DNA of 64,000 bases from Shewanella violacea DSS12 (GTDB lineage: Bacteria; Pseudomonadota; Gammaproteobacteria; Enterobacterales; Shewanellaceae). Every line of letters starts with the position of its first letter. Within the stretch, counting starts at the first letter, position 1. The position numbers and the translations under genes are program-made. Under the pieces are notes generated by a model, which saw only the letters and a list, made by a program, of their open reading frames with translations, did no database searches and had not been told where the DNA came from. The DNA lies in NCBI RefSeq assembly GCF_000091325.1, contig NC_014012.1, positions 1,240,001 to 1,304,000 of the forward strand, given 5' to 3'. This document shows positions 1 through 7,927 of this stretch, one piece after another.

Positions 1-1293
1 AGTATTTTGTCAGGTTCTGTTGCCTCTAATGGTGGCTTGATGATCGTGACTCTGTCTAGCTGGGAGGAACGAGATACACCGGATATGGTCGAGGCTGCGA
101 TAGTGGCTAAGTTACAGGCTAAGTATGCGGCTAATCCTTCGGTGAAAGCCATGGCATTCTCATTGCCGCCTATCCCAGGTGTGGGCAGTGTCGGTGGCTT
201 CGAGTTTGTGTTGCAGGATACTCAAGGACGAACGCCCCAGGAGCTAGCATCTGTGATGCGAGCCTTGATCATGAAAGCCAATGAACAGCCTGAAATCGCC
301 ATGTCGTTCAGTAACTTTCGTGCCGATGTGCCGCAGATGTATGTGGATGTAGACAGAGATAAGGCTAAGGCATTAGGCATCTCTCTCAACGAGATTTTCT
401 CAACCATGCAGACCATGCTGGGCTCTATGTACGTCAACGATTTCAACCGTTATGGCAAAGTATATAGAGTGATCTTGCAGGCCGAGGGAGAGTTCCGTAA
501 TTCAGAGCAAGATATCTCGCGTTTCTATGTGCGCTCGAACACTGGGGAGATGATCCCTCTGAGCACACTGGTGACAGTGACGCCGATATTAGGTCCTGAT
601 GTGATGACCTCATACAACATGTTTAGCTCGACCACCATCAATGGTTTCCCCGCAGCTGGTTTCAGCTCAGGTGATGCCATTAAAGCCATGGAACGTGCGG
701 CTAACGAGACTCTGCCTGCGGGTTATAGCTACGAGTGGACCGGCCAGACATACCAAGAGATCAAGGCGGGTAACTTAGCGCCCTTGATTTTTGGCCTAGC
801 GCTGGTGTTTACCTATCTATTTTTGGTGGCTCAATATGAAAGCTGGACCATACCCTTCGCGGTTATTCTGGCGGTGCCTATTGCGATATTGGGGGCTTTC
901 CTCAACATCTGGTTGGTGGGCTCAGACCTAAACCTCTATGCACAGATAGGTCTGGTGCTCTTGATCGGTCTGGCGTGTAAAAACGCCATCTTGATCGTGG
1001 AGTTTGCCAAGCAGCTGCGCGAAGAGGGCAAGAGTATTCTTGAGGCGGGTGAGACGGCTGCAAAATTGAGATTCCGTGCGGTATTGATGACAGCCTTCTC
1101 CTTCTTACTTGGGGTCCTACCTCTGATTATCGCCACAGGTGCTGGTGCCGGAAGCCGACGCGCCTTAGGTTACTCGGTGTTTGGCGGTATGTTGGCGGCC
1201 ACTATCGTTGGAACCCTGTTAGTTCCCGTCTTCTATGTGATGATGCAGACGATGCGGGAGAAGTTTAAAGCTAAGGCGGCAAAGGCCGAATAA
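1..1293 (+). CDS. RND multidrug efflux transporter (AcrB/MexB, HAE1 type), C-terminal part
   Basis: The reading frame is open from base 1, so the gene starts upstream and only about the last 430 residues are present, against ~1040 for the family. The protein is the inner-membrane proton/drug antiporter of a tripartite efflux pump. The visible part begins in the second periplasmic porter half and docking region. It then has the C-terminal membrane helices, including the family hallmark [14 protein letters not shown] near residue 320. An Arg/Gly-rich loop ([17 protein letters not shown]) precedes the last helix, as in AcrB, and the protein ends with a short basic tail. A strong terminator follows 38 bases after the stop, so this is the last gene of its operon. 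The substrate cannot be told from this part. Confidence 0.93.
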   Translation, partial: SILSGSVASNGGLMIVTLSSWEERDTPDMVEAAIVAKLQAKYAANPSVKAMAFSLPPIPGVGSVGGFEFVLQDTQGRTPQELASVMRALIMKANEQPEIAMSFSNFRADVPQMYVDVDRDKAKALGISLNEIFSTMQTMLGSMYVNDFNRYGKVYRVILQAEGEFRNSEQDISRFYVRSNTGEMIPLSTLVTVTPILGPDVMTSYNMFSSTTINGFPAAGFSSGDAIKAMERAANETLPAGYSYEWTGQTYQEIKAGNLAPLIFGLALVFTYLFLVAQYESWTIPFAVILAVPIAILGAFLNIWLVGSDLNLYAQIGLVLLIGLACKNAILIVEFAKQLREEGKSILEAGETAAKLRFRAVLMTAFSFLLGVLPLIIATGAGAGSRRALGYSVFGGMLAATIVGTLLVPVFYVMMQTMREKFKAKAAKAE

Positions 1294-1331
1294 GCCAGCC
1301 TAGTTATAAACTGAAACTAGATAAGCCAAGG

Positions 1332-1361
1332 GGCTCAGGATTCAAATCCTGAGCCTTTTTT
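1332..1361 (+). terminator. Rho-independent terminator after the RND pump gene
   Basis: A 10-bp perfect stem (1332-1341 with 1346-1355, GGCTCAGGAT/ATCCTGAGCC) with a 4-base loop is followed directly by six T. It separates the efflux gene from the antiporter gene. Confidence 0.92.
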
Positions 1362-1448
1362 GTGGTTTGTCTATTCTTGTGAATAGGGTGATTAATTGAT
1401 GATATAGAGCTACTTTTAATAGACGGTACTAATGCCTAGGTGATGCAT

Positions 1449-3488
1449 ATGCAAATGACCTTACAGCTGTTAGTATTTTTTGTGGTGGCGATAATATTAG
1501 GGATCTTGTTACGCAGGCTATTGAAAAATACGGCAATCCCATATTCTGTGGCCCTACTAGTCTTGGGGATCTTGATTGGCTCTGTGTTGGATTATGAAGT
1601 TCAAACCCCGTTTCTCCATGAACTTAAATCATCCTTTCTGCTTGCCAGTCAGCTAGATGCCAACCTTATCATGTTTATTTTTTTGCCAGCTCTGGTGTTC
1701 GAGTCGGCTTTCTCGTTAGAAGTTCATTTGTTTAAGCGCATGTTCTCTCAGATCGCCTTGTTGGCCATCCCGGGCATGGTGCTCTGTACAGGGATCACCG
1801 CCTTGTTAAGCCTCAGCGTTTTACCTTGGCACTGGTCGGTGGGTACAGCCTTGATGTTTGGTGCAATTGTCAGTGCTACGGACCCGGTAGCTGTGGTGTC
1901 CTTGCTCAAAGAGCTGTGCTCCCGAGCCCGGCTGCAAACGCTGATCGAAGGTGAGTCATTACTCAATGATGGTACTGCCATCGTCTTGTTTACCTTATTT
2001 TTGGGGCTAGCAACTCAGGCACAGGTTGAGCTTAGTTTTATGCATGTGGTAGGCGAATTTACTCGGGTTGTCTCAGTAGGCGTGCTTGTCGGTGCAGTGG
2101 TCGCGGCAATCAGCCTGATGTTTATCGGCTCTTTGTTTAATGACAGCTTAATTGAAATTGCACTGACCTTAGTCTTGCCCTATCTGGTTTTTTATCTGTC
2201 TGAGCATGTGTTTCATGCATCGGGAGTGGTGAGTGTGGTCACCCTGGCACTCATCTATGCAGGACCTGGTCGAACGCGTTTCTCTCCCGAGGTGATGGAG
2301 CATCTACACCACTTCTGGCACACCTTGTCTTATCTGTTTAATACTTTGATATTTATCTTAGTAGGCCTAGTTATATCGACTCGCTTAGGACTCACCGACC
2401 TCGCTAATTGGCAATACTTAGTGGTGATTTTTGCTGGGATCTTGGTCATTAGGACCATGGTGATCGTCGGTTTCATGCCGATACTAGCCAGAATCGGCAT
2501 AGGCTTGACCAAGGAAAAATCAATCGTCCTGATATGGGGGGGCTTGCGCGGGGCGGTGTCATTAGCATTGGCTTTAATCGTGGCAACTACCGAATCCCTA
2601 GACATTCAGCTGCGTGATCAGGTGCTGTTTCTCACCGCAGGTATTGTGGTCCTCACCATAGTGGTAAACGGCTCGAGTATGCGTTTTGTGATGGCAAAAC
2701 TTGGACTGGACAAGTTGCCCAAGGCCAAGCAGAAGACCTTTGCTAAGGTGCAGCATAAGATCTCCGATGAAATTGCCAAGGTAAGAGAGGACCTTAAACA
2801 GGATGAACATTTGAAGGCGGTTAATTGGACGGTGGTAGATCGTAATATAGTCACCATAGCTACGCCCTATAAAGAGGAAGAAAGCATAGATACTCAGGTG
2901 GAGTACCAAAGGAAACTGCTGGAATCTGAGCGGCAATTTTATTGGAACCAATTTGCCAAAGGGCTATTAAGCCAAGATGCGACCCACATCTTAATCGGCG
3001 CAATAGAGAAGGCACTAGATGGGACGCCGCAAATTTGGCCCAGACCCTTCATTGCCAAGCATTGGCAGATCCCTAAATGGGCGAGTCAGTGTGCAAATAT
3101 ACCCATCATAGGAGTCTATGCTCGAGGGGCGAGTTATAAGCAGCATGTGATCACTTTCGAGAGTGCCAGAGGCTTGTTTGAGGCGAGTGCTTATATTCTT
3201 GAACTTGCTCCTAGTCTGTCTTTAGAGGCTAGCCAGTTGGAAAAAGCCTTGGAGCAGGTCAGTTTGGTTAACCAATTCGCCGATAAAACCTTGAATGATT
3301 TTCGTAAGGACTCGCCTCATCTGGTGGAGCGGGTAGAGTCTTATCTGGCCTTAAGAATATTGCTCAATACCGAGCGGAAGAAGATTCAAGAGTTGACTCA
3401 TGAGGGCATGATCTCCGAGGTCGATGCCGAGAAGCTTATCGAAGAGGTAGAGCTCAAGATGCATGAGAGCAAGAAACGACTCAGTTGA
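1449..3488 (+). CDS. CPA1-family Na+(K+)/H+ antiporter, NhaP-like, with long cytoplasmic tail
   Basis: This is an inner-membrane cation/proton exchanger of the monovalent cation:proton antiporter-1 family. About twelve hydrophobic segments fill residues 1-420. The ion-binding hallmarks are GAIVSATDPVAVVS (Asp near residue 145) and GESLLNDGTAIVLF (Asn-Asp near residues 173-174). WGGLRGAVSLALAL, near residue 365, is also typical. The remaining ~250 residues are hydrophilic and helical, as in NHE/SOS1-like bacterial members with a regulatory cytoplasmic tail. Possible starts are GTG 1440, ATG 1443, ATG 1449 and ATG 1455. ATG 1449 was chosen because AGGTGA at 1438-1443 lies 5 bases before it. The gene stands alone downstream of a terminator. 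Ion preference cannot be read from sequence. Confidence 0.9.
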   Translation: MQMTLQLLVFFVVAIILGILLRRLLKNTAIPYSVALLVLGILIGSVLDYEVQTPFLHELKSSFLLASQLDANLIMFIFLPALVFESAFSLEVHLFKRMFSQIALLAIPGMVLCTGITALLSLSVLPWHWSVGTALMFGAIVSATDPVAVVSLLKELCSRARLQTLIEGESLLNDGTAIVLFTLFLGLATQAQVELSFMHVVGEFTRVVSVGVLVGAVVAAISLMFIGSLFNDSLIEIALTLVLPYLVFYLSEHVFHASGVVSVVTLALIYAGPGRTRFSPEVMEHLHHFWHTLSYLFNTLIFILVGLVISTRLGLTDLANWQYLVVIFAGILVIRTMVIVGFMPILARIGIGLTKEKSIVLIWGGLRGAVSLALALIVATTESLDIQLRDQVLFLTAGIVVLTIVVNGSSMRFVMAKLGLDKLPKAKQKTFAKVQHKISDEIAKVREDLKQDEHLKAVNWTVVDRNIVTIATPYKEEESIDTQVEYQRKLLESERQFYWNQFAKGLLSQDATHILIGAIEKALDGTPQIWPRPFIAKHWQIPKWASQCANIPIIGVYARGASYKQHVITFESARGLFEASAYILELAPSLSLEASQLEKALEQVSLVNQFADKTLNDFRKDSPHLVERVESYLALRILLNTERKKIQELTHEGMISEVDAEKLIEEVELKMHESKKRLS

Positions 3489-3766
3489 TTCGTGTATGAG
3501 TGAGTCTGCTGAGTCATCTTGTATACCGTGTATTGACTGCAGTTTAATAGTCTTCTTGTTAACTTAGGTGTAACCATGGCTTACTCTGTTGTTGACTAGG
3601 GGTTAACCACTCGGCTTTCGGTTTAACTTGCGGTTGTAGGGTGTGACAATAGCTAAGCTGGAGTTAATGAGCTAGTTTAGCTTGTGTTTATGTACGAATA
3701 TTTATTTTAAATCAGTTGGTTATACTTATCTATTTAGATTTGTAATGGACCGTAAATCTATCTAGT
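3489..3766. other. Intergenic region upstream of the brnQ leader
   Basis: This AT-rich spacer lies between the antiporter stop and the putative brnQ promoter. No coding frame with a ribosome-binding site, and no clear hairpin terminator, was seen in it. Confidence 0.5.
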
Positions 3767-3795
3767 TTGGGAATGCAGTATACAGGTGTGATAAT
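3767..3795 (+). promoter_or_regulatory. Putative sigma-70 promoter of the brnQ leader transcript
   Basis: A -35-like TTGGGA (3767-3772) lies 17 bp before an extended -10, TGTGATAAT (hexamer GATAAT 3790-3795). Transcription would begin near 3802, so the message would carry the leader ORF at 3844 and the hairpins after it. Match to consensus only. Confidence 0.45.
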
Positions 3796-3843
3796 TTATA
3801 TTAAGGTAAAAACCTGCCGTTTATATTTGAATTGGAGCTTGCG

Positions 3844-3951
3844 ATGACTTTTAACACTAAGCAACAGCTTACTGCTTATGTGGTAGAGTCGGCCAATTTC
3901 GAGCGTGCAACTCCTAACATTATCGCCATTACCTTAGTGATTATTAACTAG
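3844..3951 (+). CDS. Putative 35-residue leader peptide of brnQ, rich in Ile/Val/Leu codons at its end
   Basis: This small ORF begins with ATG 3844, preceded by GGAGCTTGCG (Shine-Dalgarno GGAG seven bases upstream). It ends at TAG 3949-3951, whose last base is the first base of a hairpin. The last eleven residues read NIIAITLVIIN, and seven of them are Ile, Leu or Val. Its downstream neighbour is the branched-chain amino acid carrier BrnQ, which transports those same amino acids. That combination, with the alternative hairpins downstream, is the architecture of an ilv/leu-type attenuation leader: ribosomes would stall at the Ile/Val run when charged tRNA is short. The peptide itself resembles no protein I recognise. 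The role is inferred from position and codon content. Confidence 0.6.
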   Translation: MTFNTKQQLTAYVVESANFERATPNIIAITLVIIN

Positions 3952-4034
3952 GCTGGCGGATTTCCGTCAGCCAGGCTGATGGATTCTGTGAAATTTCCTT
4001 TCTCATATTCAACAGCTTGACCTGACGTTTTATT
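3951..4034 (+). promoter_or_regulatory. Putative attenuator: mutually exclusive hairpins between leader ORF and brnQ
   Basis: Hairpin A pairs 3951-3959 with 3964-3972 (GGCTGGCGG/CCGTCAGCC, one G-U). Hairpin B pairs CGTCAG 3965-3970 with CTGACG 4022-4027, and AGGCTG 3973-3978 with CAGCTT 4013-4018, and is followed by TTTTATTAT from 4028. CGTCAG is used by both, so A and B cannot coexist. A ribosome that reaches the leader stop would cover the left arm of A and let B, terminator-like, form. A ribosome stalled on the Ile/Val codons would leave A free. B has a 34-base loop and an internal loop, so its strength is uncertain. Confidence 0.5.
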
Positions 4035-4056
4035 ATAAAAATACAGGACATGTCCA

Positions 4057-5376
4057 TTGAAAACACTCGATATACTCGCCATAGGCCTGATGACGTTCGC
4101 CTTATTTTTAGGGGCTGGAAATCTTATTTTTCCGCCACTACTAGGGCTGGAAGCTGGGACTCAACTTGTGCCCGCTATGGTCGGTTTTTTACTTACCTCA
4201 GTGGGGCTGCCTGCCTTCACTTTAATCGTATTAGGTAAAATCGGCAGTTCTCAACATCTAACTAGGCCTCTGCCTGGTTGGTTAGCCGGCGCTTTCTGGG
4301 TATTGCTATTTACCGTTATCGGTCCGGCTTTTGGCATGCCCAGAGCAGTCACCGTTGCCTATGAAATGGGAGTTAAACCCTTCGTTACAGGCGATCATCT
4401 GATGTTGTTTTCTGTGGTGTTCTCGGCTCTGACTCTGGTATTAGCGTTTCAGCCAGGTCGTCTGGTTGACTATATCGGTAAGGTCATGACTCCTGTGTTG
4501 ATCTTGATGTTACTCATACTGGCATTTGTGGCCTTTGTCTATCCTCCCGGGGTACCTCAGGTTCCAACTGCAGATTATCTTACTTTGCCTGTGACCCATG
4601 GGCTGATTCAAGGCTATATGACCATGGATGCCATCGCAGCCGTTGGTTTCGGTTGGGTCATCATACGTGCTATCGAGGCGAAAGGCTGTGGCTCTCGGGA
4701 TGAGGTGGCTAAGGTAGCGTTTAAAGTGGCTTGTATTTATGCTGTGCTGATGTCGGCCTGCTATATTGCCATGGGTTATGTCGGTGCCACCTCTGCAACC
4801 GTAGCCGCTGGCGCCACTAATGGCGGAGAGATATTGGTTCATTATATCCAAAACCAGTTTGGGGTGTATGGCCAGTGGTTGCTTGCGGCCATCATTATAA
4901 TGGCGTGTCTTACTACTACCGTAGGGTTAACCAATGCCAGTGCAGAATATTATAAACAGGCTTTTGGGGTGTCATTTCCTGTGGTTGCCGTGATTGTTGT
5001 GGTGCTAACGGGATGTATTGCCAACTTTGGTCTAGAGCAAATCTTAGCCGTCAGTTTACCTGTGATCTTGATTCTTTGTCCTGTAGCTATCGCTCTAGTG
5101 ATGGCCTCACTGGTACTGCCAAATAAACAGTCAGTCTCGTTCACCTTTGTCTCTGTTTTCTTGATTGCGCTGATTTTTGGTAGTTTGGATGGAATTAATA
5201 TCCTAGGGAAAATGCCTGAGGTGCTGCAGCAGAGCTTACAGAATTATATTCCACTTTATGATGCCCATGGGAGCTGGTTTCTGCCTTGTTTGTTGGTGAT
5301 CATCATTAGTCTGGCCCAGAGTACCAAACTCAGATGGAGCCAGAAACAGAGAGCATGTGTCGAACCAGTCGATTAG
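4057..5376 (+). CDS. brnQ: Branched-chain amino acid:cation symporter (LIVCS family)
   Basis: This inner-membrane carrier takes up leucine, isoleucine and valine with a cation. The N-terminus LDILAIGLMTFALFLGAGNLIFPP matches the BrnQ signature around the first helix, and hydrophobic segments continue to residue 430, which fits the usual 12 helices. The length of 439 is normal for the family. The start is TTG 4057: it gives the family N-terminus, and AGGA (4045-4048) lies 8 bases upstream. An ATG at 4050 is out of frame and leads to a short unrelated ORF. The upstream leader ORF and hairpins suggest control by branched-chain amino acid supply. Confidence 0.93.
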   Translation: MKTLDILAIGLMTFALFLGAGNLIFPPLLGLEAGTQLVPAMVGFLLTSVGLPAFTLIVLGKIGSSQHLTRPLPGWLAGAFWVLLFTVIGPAFGMPRAVTVAYEMGVKPFVTGDHLMLFSVVFSALTLVLAFQPGRLVDYIGKVMTPVLILMLLILAFVAFVYPPGVPQVPTADYLTLPVTHGLIQGYMTMDAIAAVGFGWVIIRAIEAKGCGSRDEVAKVAFKVACIYAVLMSACYIAMGYVGATSATVAAGATNGGEILVHYIQNQFGVYGQWLLAAIIIMACLTTTVGLTNASAEYYKQAFGVSFPVVAVIVVVLTGCIANFGLEQILAVSLPVILILCPVAIALVMASLVLPNKQSVSFTFVSVFLIALIFGSLDGINILGKMPEVLQQSLQNYIPLYDAHGSWFLPCLLVIIISLAQSTKLRWSQKQRACVEPVD

Positions 5377-5455
5377 TCTCTGTGAATTAGCCCTGTGAAC
5401 TAGTCATTGTGGACGTGTGACTTAGCGGATGGGGATAACTCATTATCATGATATA

Positions 5456-5490
5456 AAAAGGCCCGCTTACTTAAGTAAGCGGGCCTTTTT
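5456..5490. terminator. Bidirectional terminator between brnQ and the alcohol dehydrogenase gene
   Basis: A long perfect palindrome, GGCCCGCTTAC (5460-5470) with GTAAGCGGGCC (5475-5485), is flanked by A4 on the left and T5 on the right. It can therefore stop transcription from either side of this convergent gene pair. Confidence 0.93.
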
Positions 5491-5576
5491 ATTTGCTGTT
5501 TTTTGGAGGGGAAAGCTAACCGTCAGCACTTATAACAAGTGTATAGCCTTGGCTATAGGAGAGTCATACTCTAGCC

Positions 5577-6725
5577 CTAGAGCGCATTAGTGAAGATCTG
5601 ACAAATCTCTGCATGAGTTGCCTGCTTAGGGTTGGTGAAACCACAGGCATCTTTCAGAGCATTATCGGCTAAGGTCGGAATATCTTGGGCTTTGACACCT
5701 AGCTTGGTCAAATTTTCAGGAATTTTAACCGCAGCAGCTAGAACCTTGATTGCATCAATGGCGGCGCTAGCACCTTGCTCATCACTCATATTGGCGACAT
5801 CGACGCCCATAGCCTTGGCCACATCTTTGAGCTGTGGCGCTGCGACTTGCGCATTGTACTGCTGAACATGTGGTAGCAAGATGGCATTACATACGCCGTG
5901 TGGAAGATCGTAAAATCCGCCAAGTTGGTGAGCCATGGCATGGACATAGCCTAGGCTGGCGTTATTAAATGCCATGCCTGCCAAGAACTGGGCATAAGCC
6001 ATCTGGTCACGGGCATCGATATTTTGACCGTTGTCGACCGCTTCGATTAGGTTAGCCTTTATCAGCTCTATGGCCTTGATGGCGCAGGCGTCAGTGATGG
6101 GGTTTGCGGCAATAGACACATAGGCTTCGATGGCGTGAGTCAATGCATCCATACCAGTTGCAGCTGTGAGTCCTGCAGGTTTCGCCAGCATCAATTCCGG
6201 GTCATTGACGGATAAAATAGGCGTGGTGTGTTTATCCACGATTGCCATCTTAATATGGCGGGACTCATCCGTGATGATACAGAAACGTGTCATCTCGCTT
6301 GCCGTGCCAGCTGTGGTATTGATGGCAACCAGTGGCAGCTGGGGCTTGGCTGACATGTCCAGGCCTTCATAGTCCTTGATGTTGCCGCCATTGGTCGCGA
6401 CCAGAGCGATACCTTTGGCACAATCATGTGGAGAGCCACCACCTAGAGAGACGACAAAGTCGCAATTATCGCGTTTGAGTAGTTTAAGGCCAGCTTCGAC
6501 ATTGCCAGAAGTTGGGTTGGGCTGCACGCCATCGAAGATGGTCGTCACTATCCCAGCGGTAGCTAATTTATCTGCAATTTGGCCGACTAAACCAATTTCT
6601 ACTAACTGTTTATCGGTAACAAGTAGTGCGCGCTGAAACCCTAATGTTTTGATATCACCTATGGCTTCGTCGACGGCGCCCTTGCCTAATACATTGACAG
6701 ATGGGATGAAAAATTTAGCAGTCAT
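5577..6725 (-). CDS. adhB: Iron-containing alcohol dehydrogenase (group III, AdhB/FucO-like)
   Basis: This cytoplasmic NAD-dependent dehydrogenase interconverts short-chain alcohols and aldehydes. It has 382 residues, the normal family length. The N-terminal Rossmann-like half carries [13 protein letters not shown] near residue 97. The metal ligands expected from FucO are present: Asp and His in [12 protein letters not shown], the first His of [11 protein letters not shown], and the His of DLPHG. Start ATG 6725 was chosen because AGGTGA lies four bases upstream and the protein then begins [16 protein letters not shown], as I recall for Shewanella homologues; an in-frame TTG at 6785 would add 20 unlikely residues. 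The gene stands alone and is convergent with brnQ. Its leader can pair off the ribosome-binding site (see 6731-6804). Confidence 0.9.
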   Translation of the reverse strand: MTAKFFIPSVNVLGKGAVDEAIGDIKTLGFQRALLVTDKQLVEIGLVGQIADKLATAGIVTTIFDGVQPNPTSGNVEAGLKLLKRDNCDFVVSLGGGSPHDCAKGIALVATNGGNIKDYEGLDMSAKPQLPLVAINTTAGTASEMTRFCIITDESRHIKMAIVDKHTTPILSVNDPELMLAKPAGLTAATGMDALTHAIEAYVSIAANPITDACAIKAIELIKANLIEAVDNGQNIDARDQMAYAQFLAGMAFNNASLGYVHAMAHQLGGFYDLPHGVCNAILLPHVQQYNAQVAAPQLKDVAKAMGVDVANMSDEQGASAAIDAIKVLAAAVKIPENLTKLGVKAQDIPTLADNALKDACGFTNPKQATHAEICQIFTNAL

Positions 6726-6730
6726 AAAAT

Positions 6731-6804
6731 CACCTTTACACTCTAATGTTAAAATTGTTGTTTTTCTTGATAACCAAGTTATCAATCTTGTTTGGGTAAA
6801 GGTG
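6731..6804 (-). promoter_or_regulatory. Leader structure that can mask the adhB ribosome-binding site, with a palindrome in its loop
   Basis: On the minus-strand message, CACCTTTAC (6804-6796) is perfectly complementary to GTAAAGGTG (6739-6731), which contains the adhB Shine-Dalgarno AAGGTG. The intervening ~56 bases hold a second perfect inverted repeat, TTGATAAC-CAA-GTTATCAA (6767-6785), which as DNA also looks like a regulator operator. Whether the transcript starts upstream of 6804 is unknown. Confidence 0.4.
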
Positions 6805-7838
6805 TGAGCCAGCTCTAAAAACGTTACACAGAAATAGAATGTTTATCCGAAACTTAGAGGTCGGTAACTAAATCTGTAAATTTATGACAGAGGTAGGATT
6901 TAGTCAGACATACATAGCAGCAAGAGGAGAAAAGTCTTAGGGTCCATCTTGCCCTCGAACCAGTGGTAGTCGATTCATTTAACTCATCATGATTGGAATA
7001 TTCAGATTCATTCAGATTTATTCAGGTTTATTTAGGTTTATTTAGGTTTATTCAGGTTTATTCAGGTTTATTCAGGTTTATTTAGGTTATTAATTACTAC
7101 GACTAATGAATAATATGAAACACATGTATTATCGATTAAGGGATGTGAATTCCGCTTGTTAATTTCATTGTTGATTTAACTGTTGATTTCTTTAGTGTTA
7201 CCTGAGACTAAAAGTTTTTAGCCAGTATTATTCATGATTAACTTGCATTCTGAATCCAATAACCTGGGTTTAAATGATATTCGTATATAAAATACAATTT
7301 GCGCGCTTGGTATTACTCCAGTTTAAATCTGAATAATATATTTTATTCTTTAATGTTTCTCTAGTTATAACCAGATAGGGGATTAATTCTATTTTAATTA
7401 TAGCTTATTCATTAACTGTATATGCCTTTGAATCTATAGGTTTTATTTTGGTTGTGGTTTTTTTGTTAATGTATGCCATTGATATTTTATTTATTGTTTT
7501 CAACTCATTGCGTGTCTAGGTCATGGTGTTTATTGGAATTTGTATTAGATGGCGGTACGTGTAAGTTAGATATTGTCTATATGGTTTTTTACTGTTTGCA
7601 TTGACTTGATTAAGTAATGATATTAAAACATCTTGTATGATTTGGTCGTTTTAATTAACCTTTATTTTTATTGCGAAGTTGTTTTGTTATTTTGTTATTT
7701 TGTTGTTTTCTGGTTTCAGGGTTTGTGATTCCCAAGGTTTATAATGTTTTTTATTAAATAGTAGTTATTTACTATATACAAACCTCAAGTTATCTACTTT
7801 ATTTTAATTTGGATTTTTAAACACTCTTTGTCATCTGT
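6805..7838. other. Long AT-rich non-coding region between adhB and the glycogen operon
   Basis: About 1 kb carries no convincing coding frame on either strand. It contains a run of 10-bp tandem repeats at 7001-7089 (listed separately) and very T-rich stretches such as 7440-7720. It should hold the adhB promoter on the minus strand and upstream elements for malQ. Confidence 0.6.
7001..7089. repeat. Nine 10-bp tandem repeats, TTCAGGTTTA type
   Basis: The decamer TTC/TAGG/ATTTA is repeated nine times in exact 10-base register from 7001, with first-copy variants TTCAGATTCA and TTCAGATTTA and final copy TTTAGGTTAT. A 10-bp period places each copy on the same face of the DNA helix. No gene, DnaA-box cluster or replication protein accompanies it. 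It may be a simple slippage repeat or a binding array upstream of adhB and malQ. Confidence 0.85.
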
Positions 7839-7869
7839 TTGACATGAATATACCTCACTCTGGTATTTT
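7839..7869 (+). promoter_or_regulatory. Putative promoter of the glycogen operon
   Basis: A perfect -35 TTGACA (7839-7844) is followed at 19 bp by TGGTATTTT (7861-7869), an extended -10 with a weak hexamer. The start would be near 7876, leaving a ~50-base leader before malQ. The 19-bp spacing is long, so this is tentative. Confidence 0.4.
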
Positions 7870-7927
7870 CTGTTGCCGTGAATGCCACTGAGTATTGGTA
7901 TGTTTATCTTGTATAAGGACGACGAAT

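Noticed and set aside
4050..4238. 62-codon ORF starting ATG 4050
   Set aside because: It overlaps the brnQ N-terminus in another frame. BrnQ with TTG 4057 gives the family N-terminus and uses the same ribosome-binding site.
7001..7089. Iterons of a replication origin
   Set aside because: Ten-bp units are too short, and there is no replication protein gene, DnaA box cluster or partition gene nearby.
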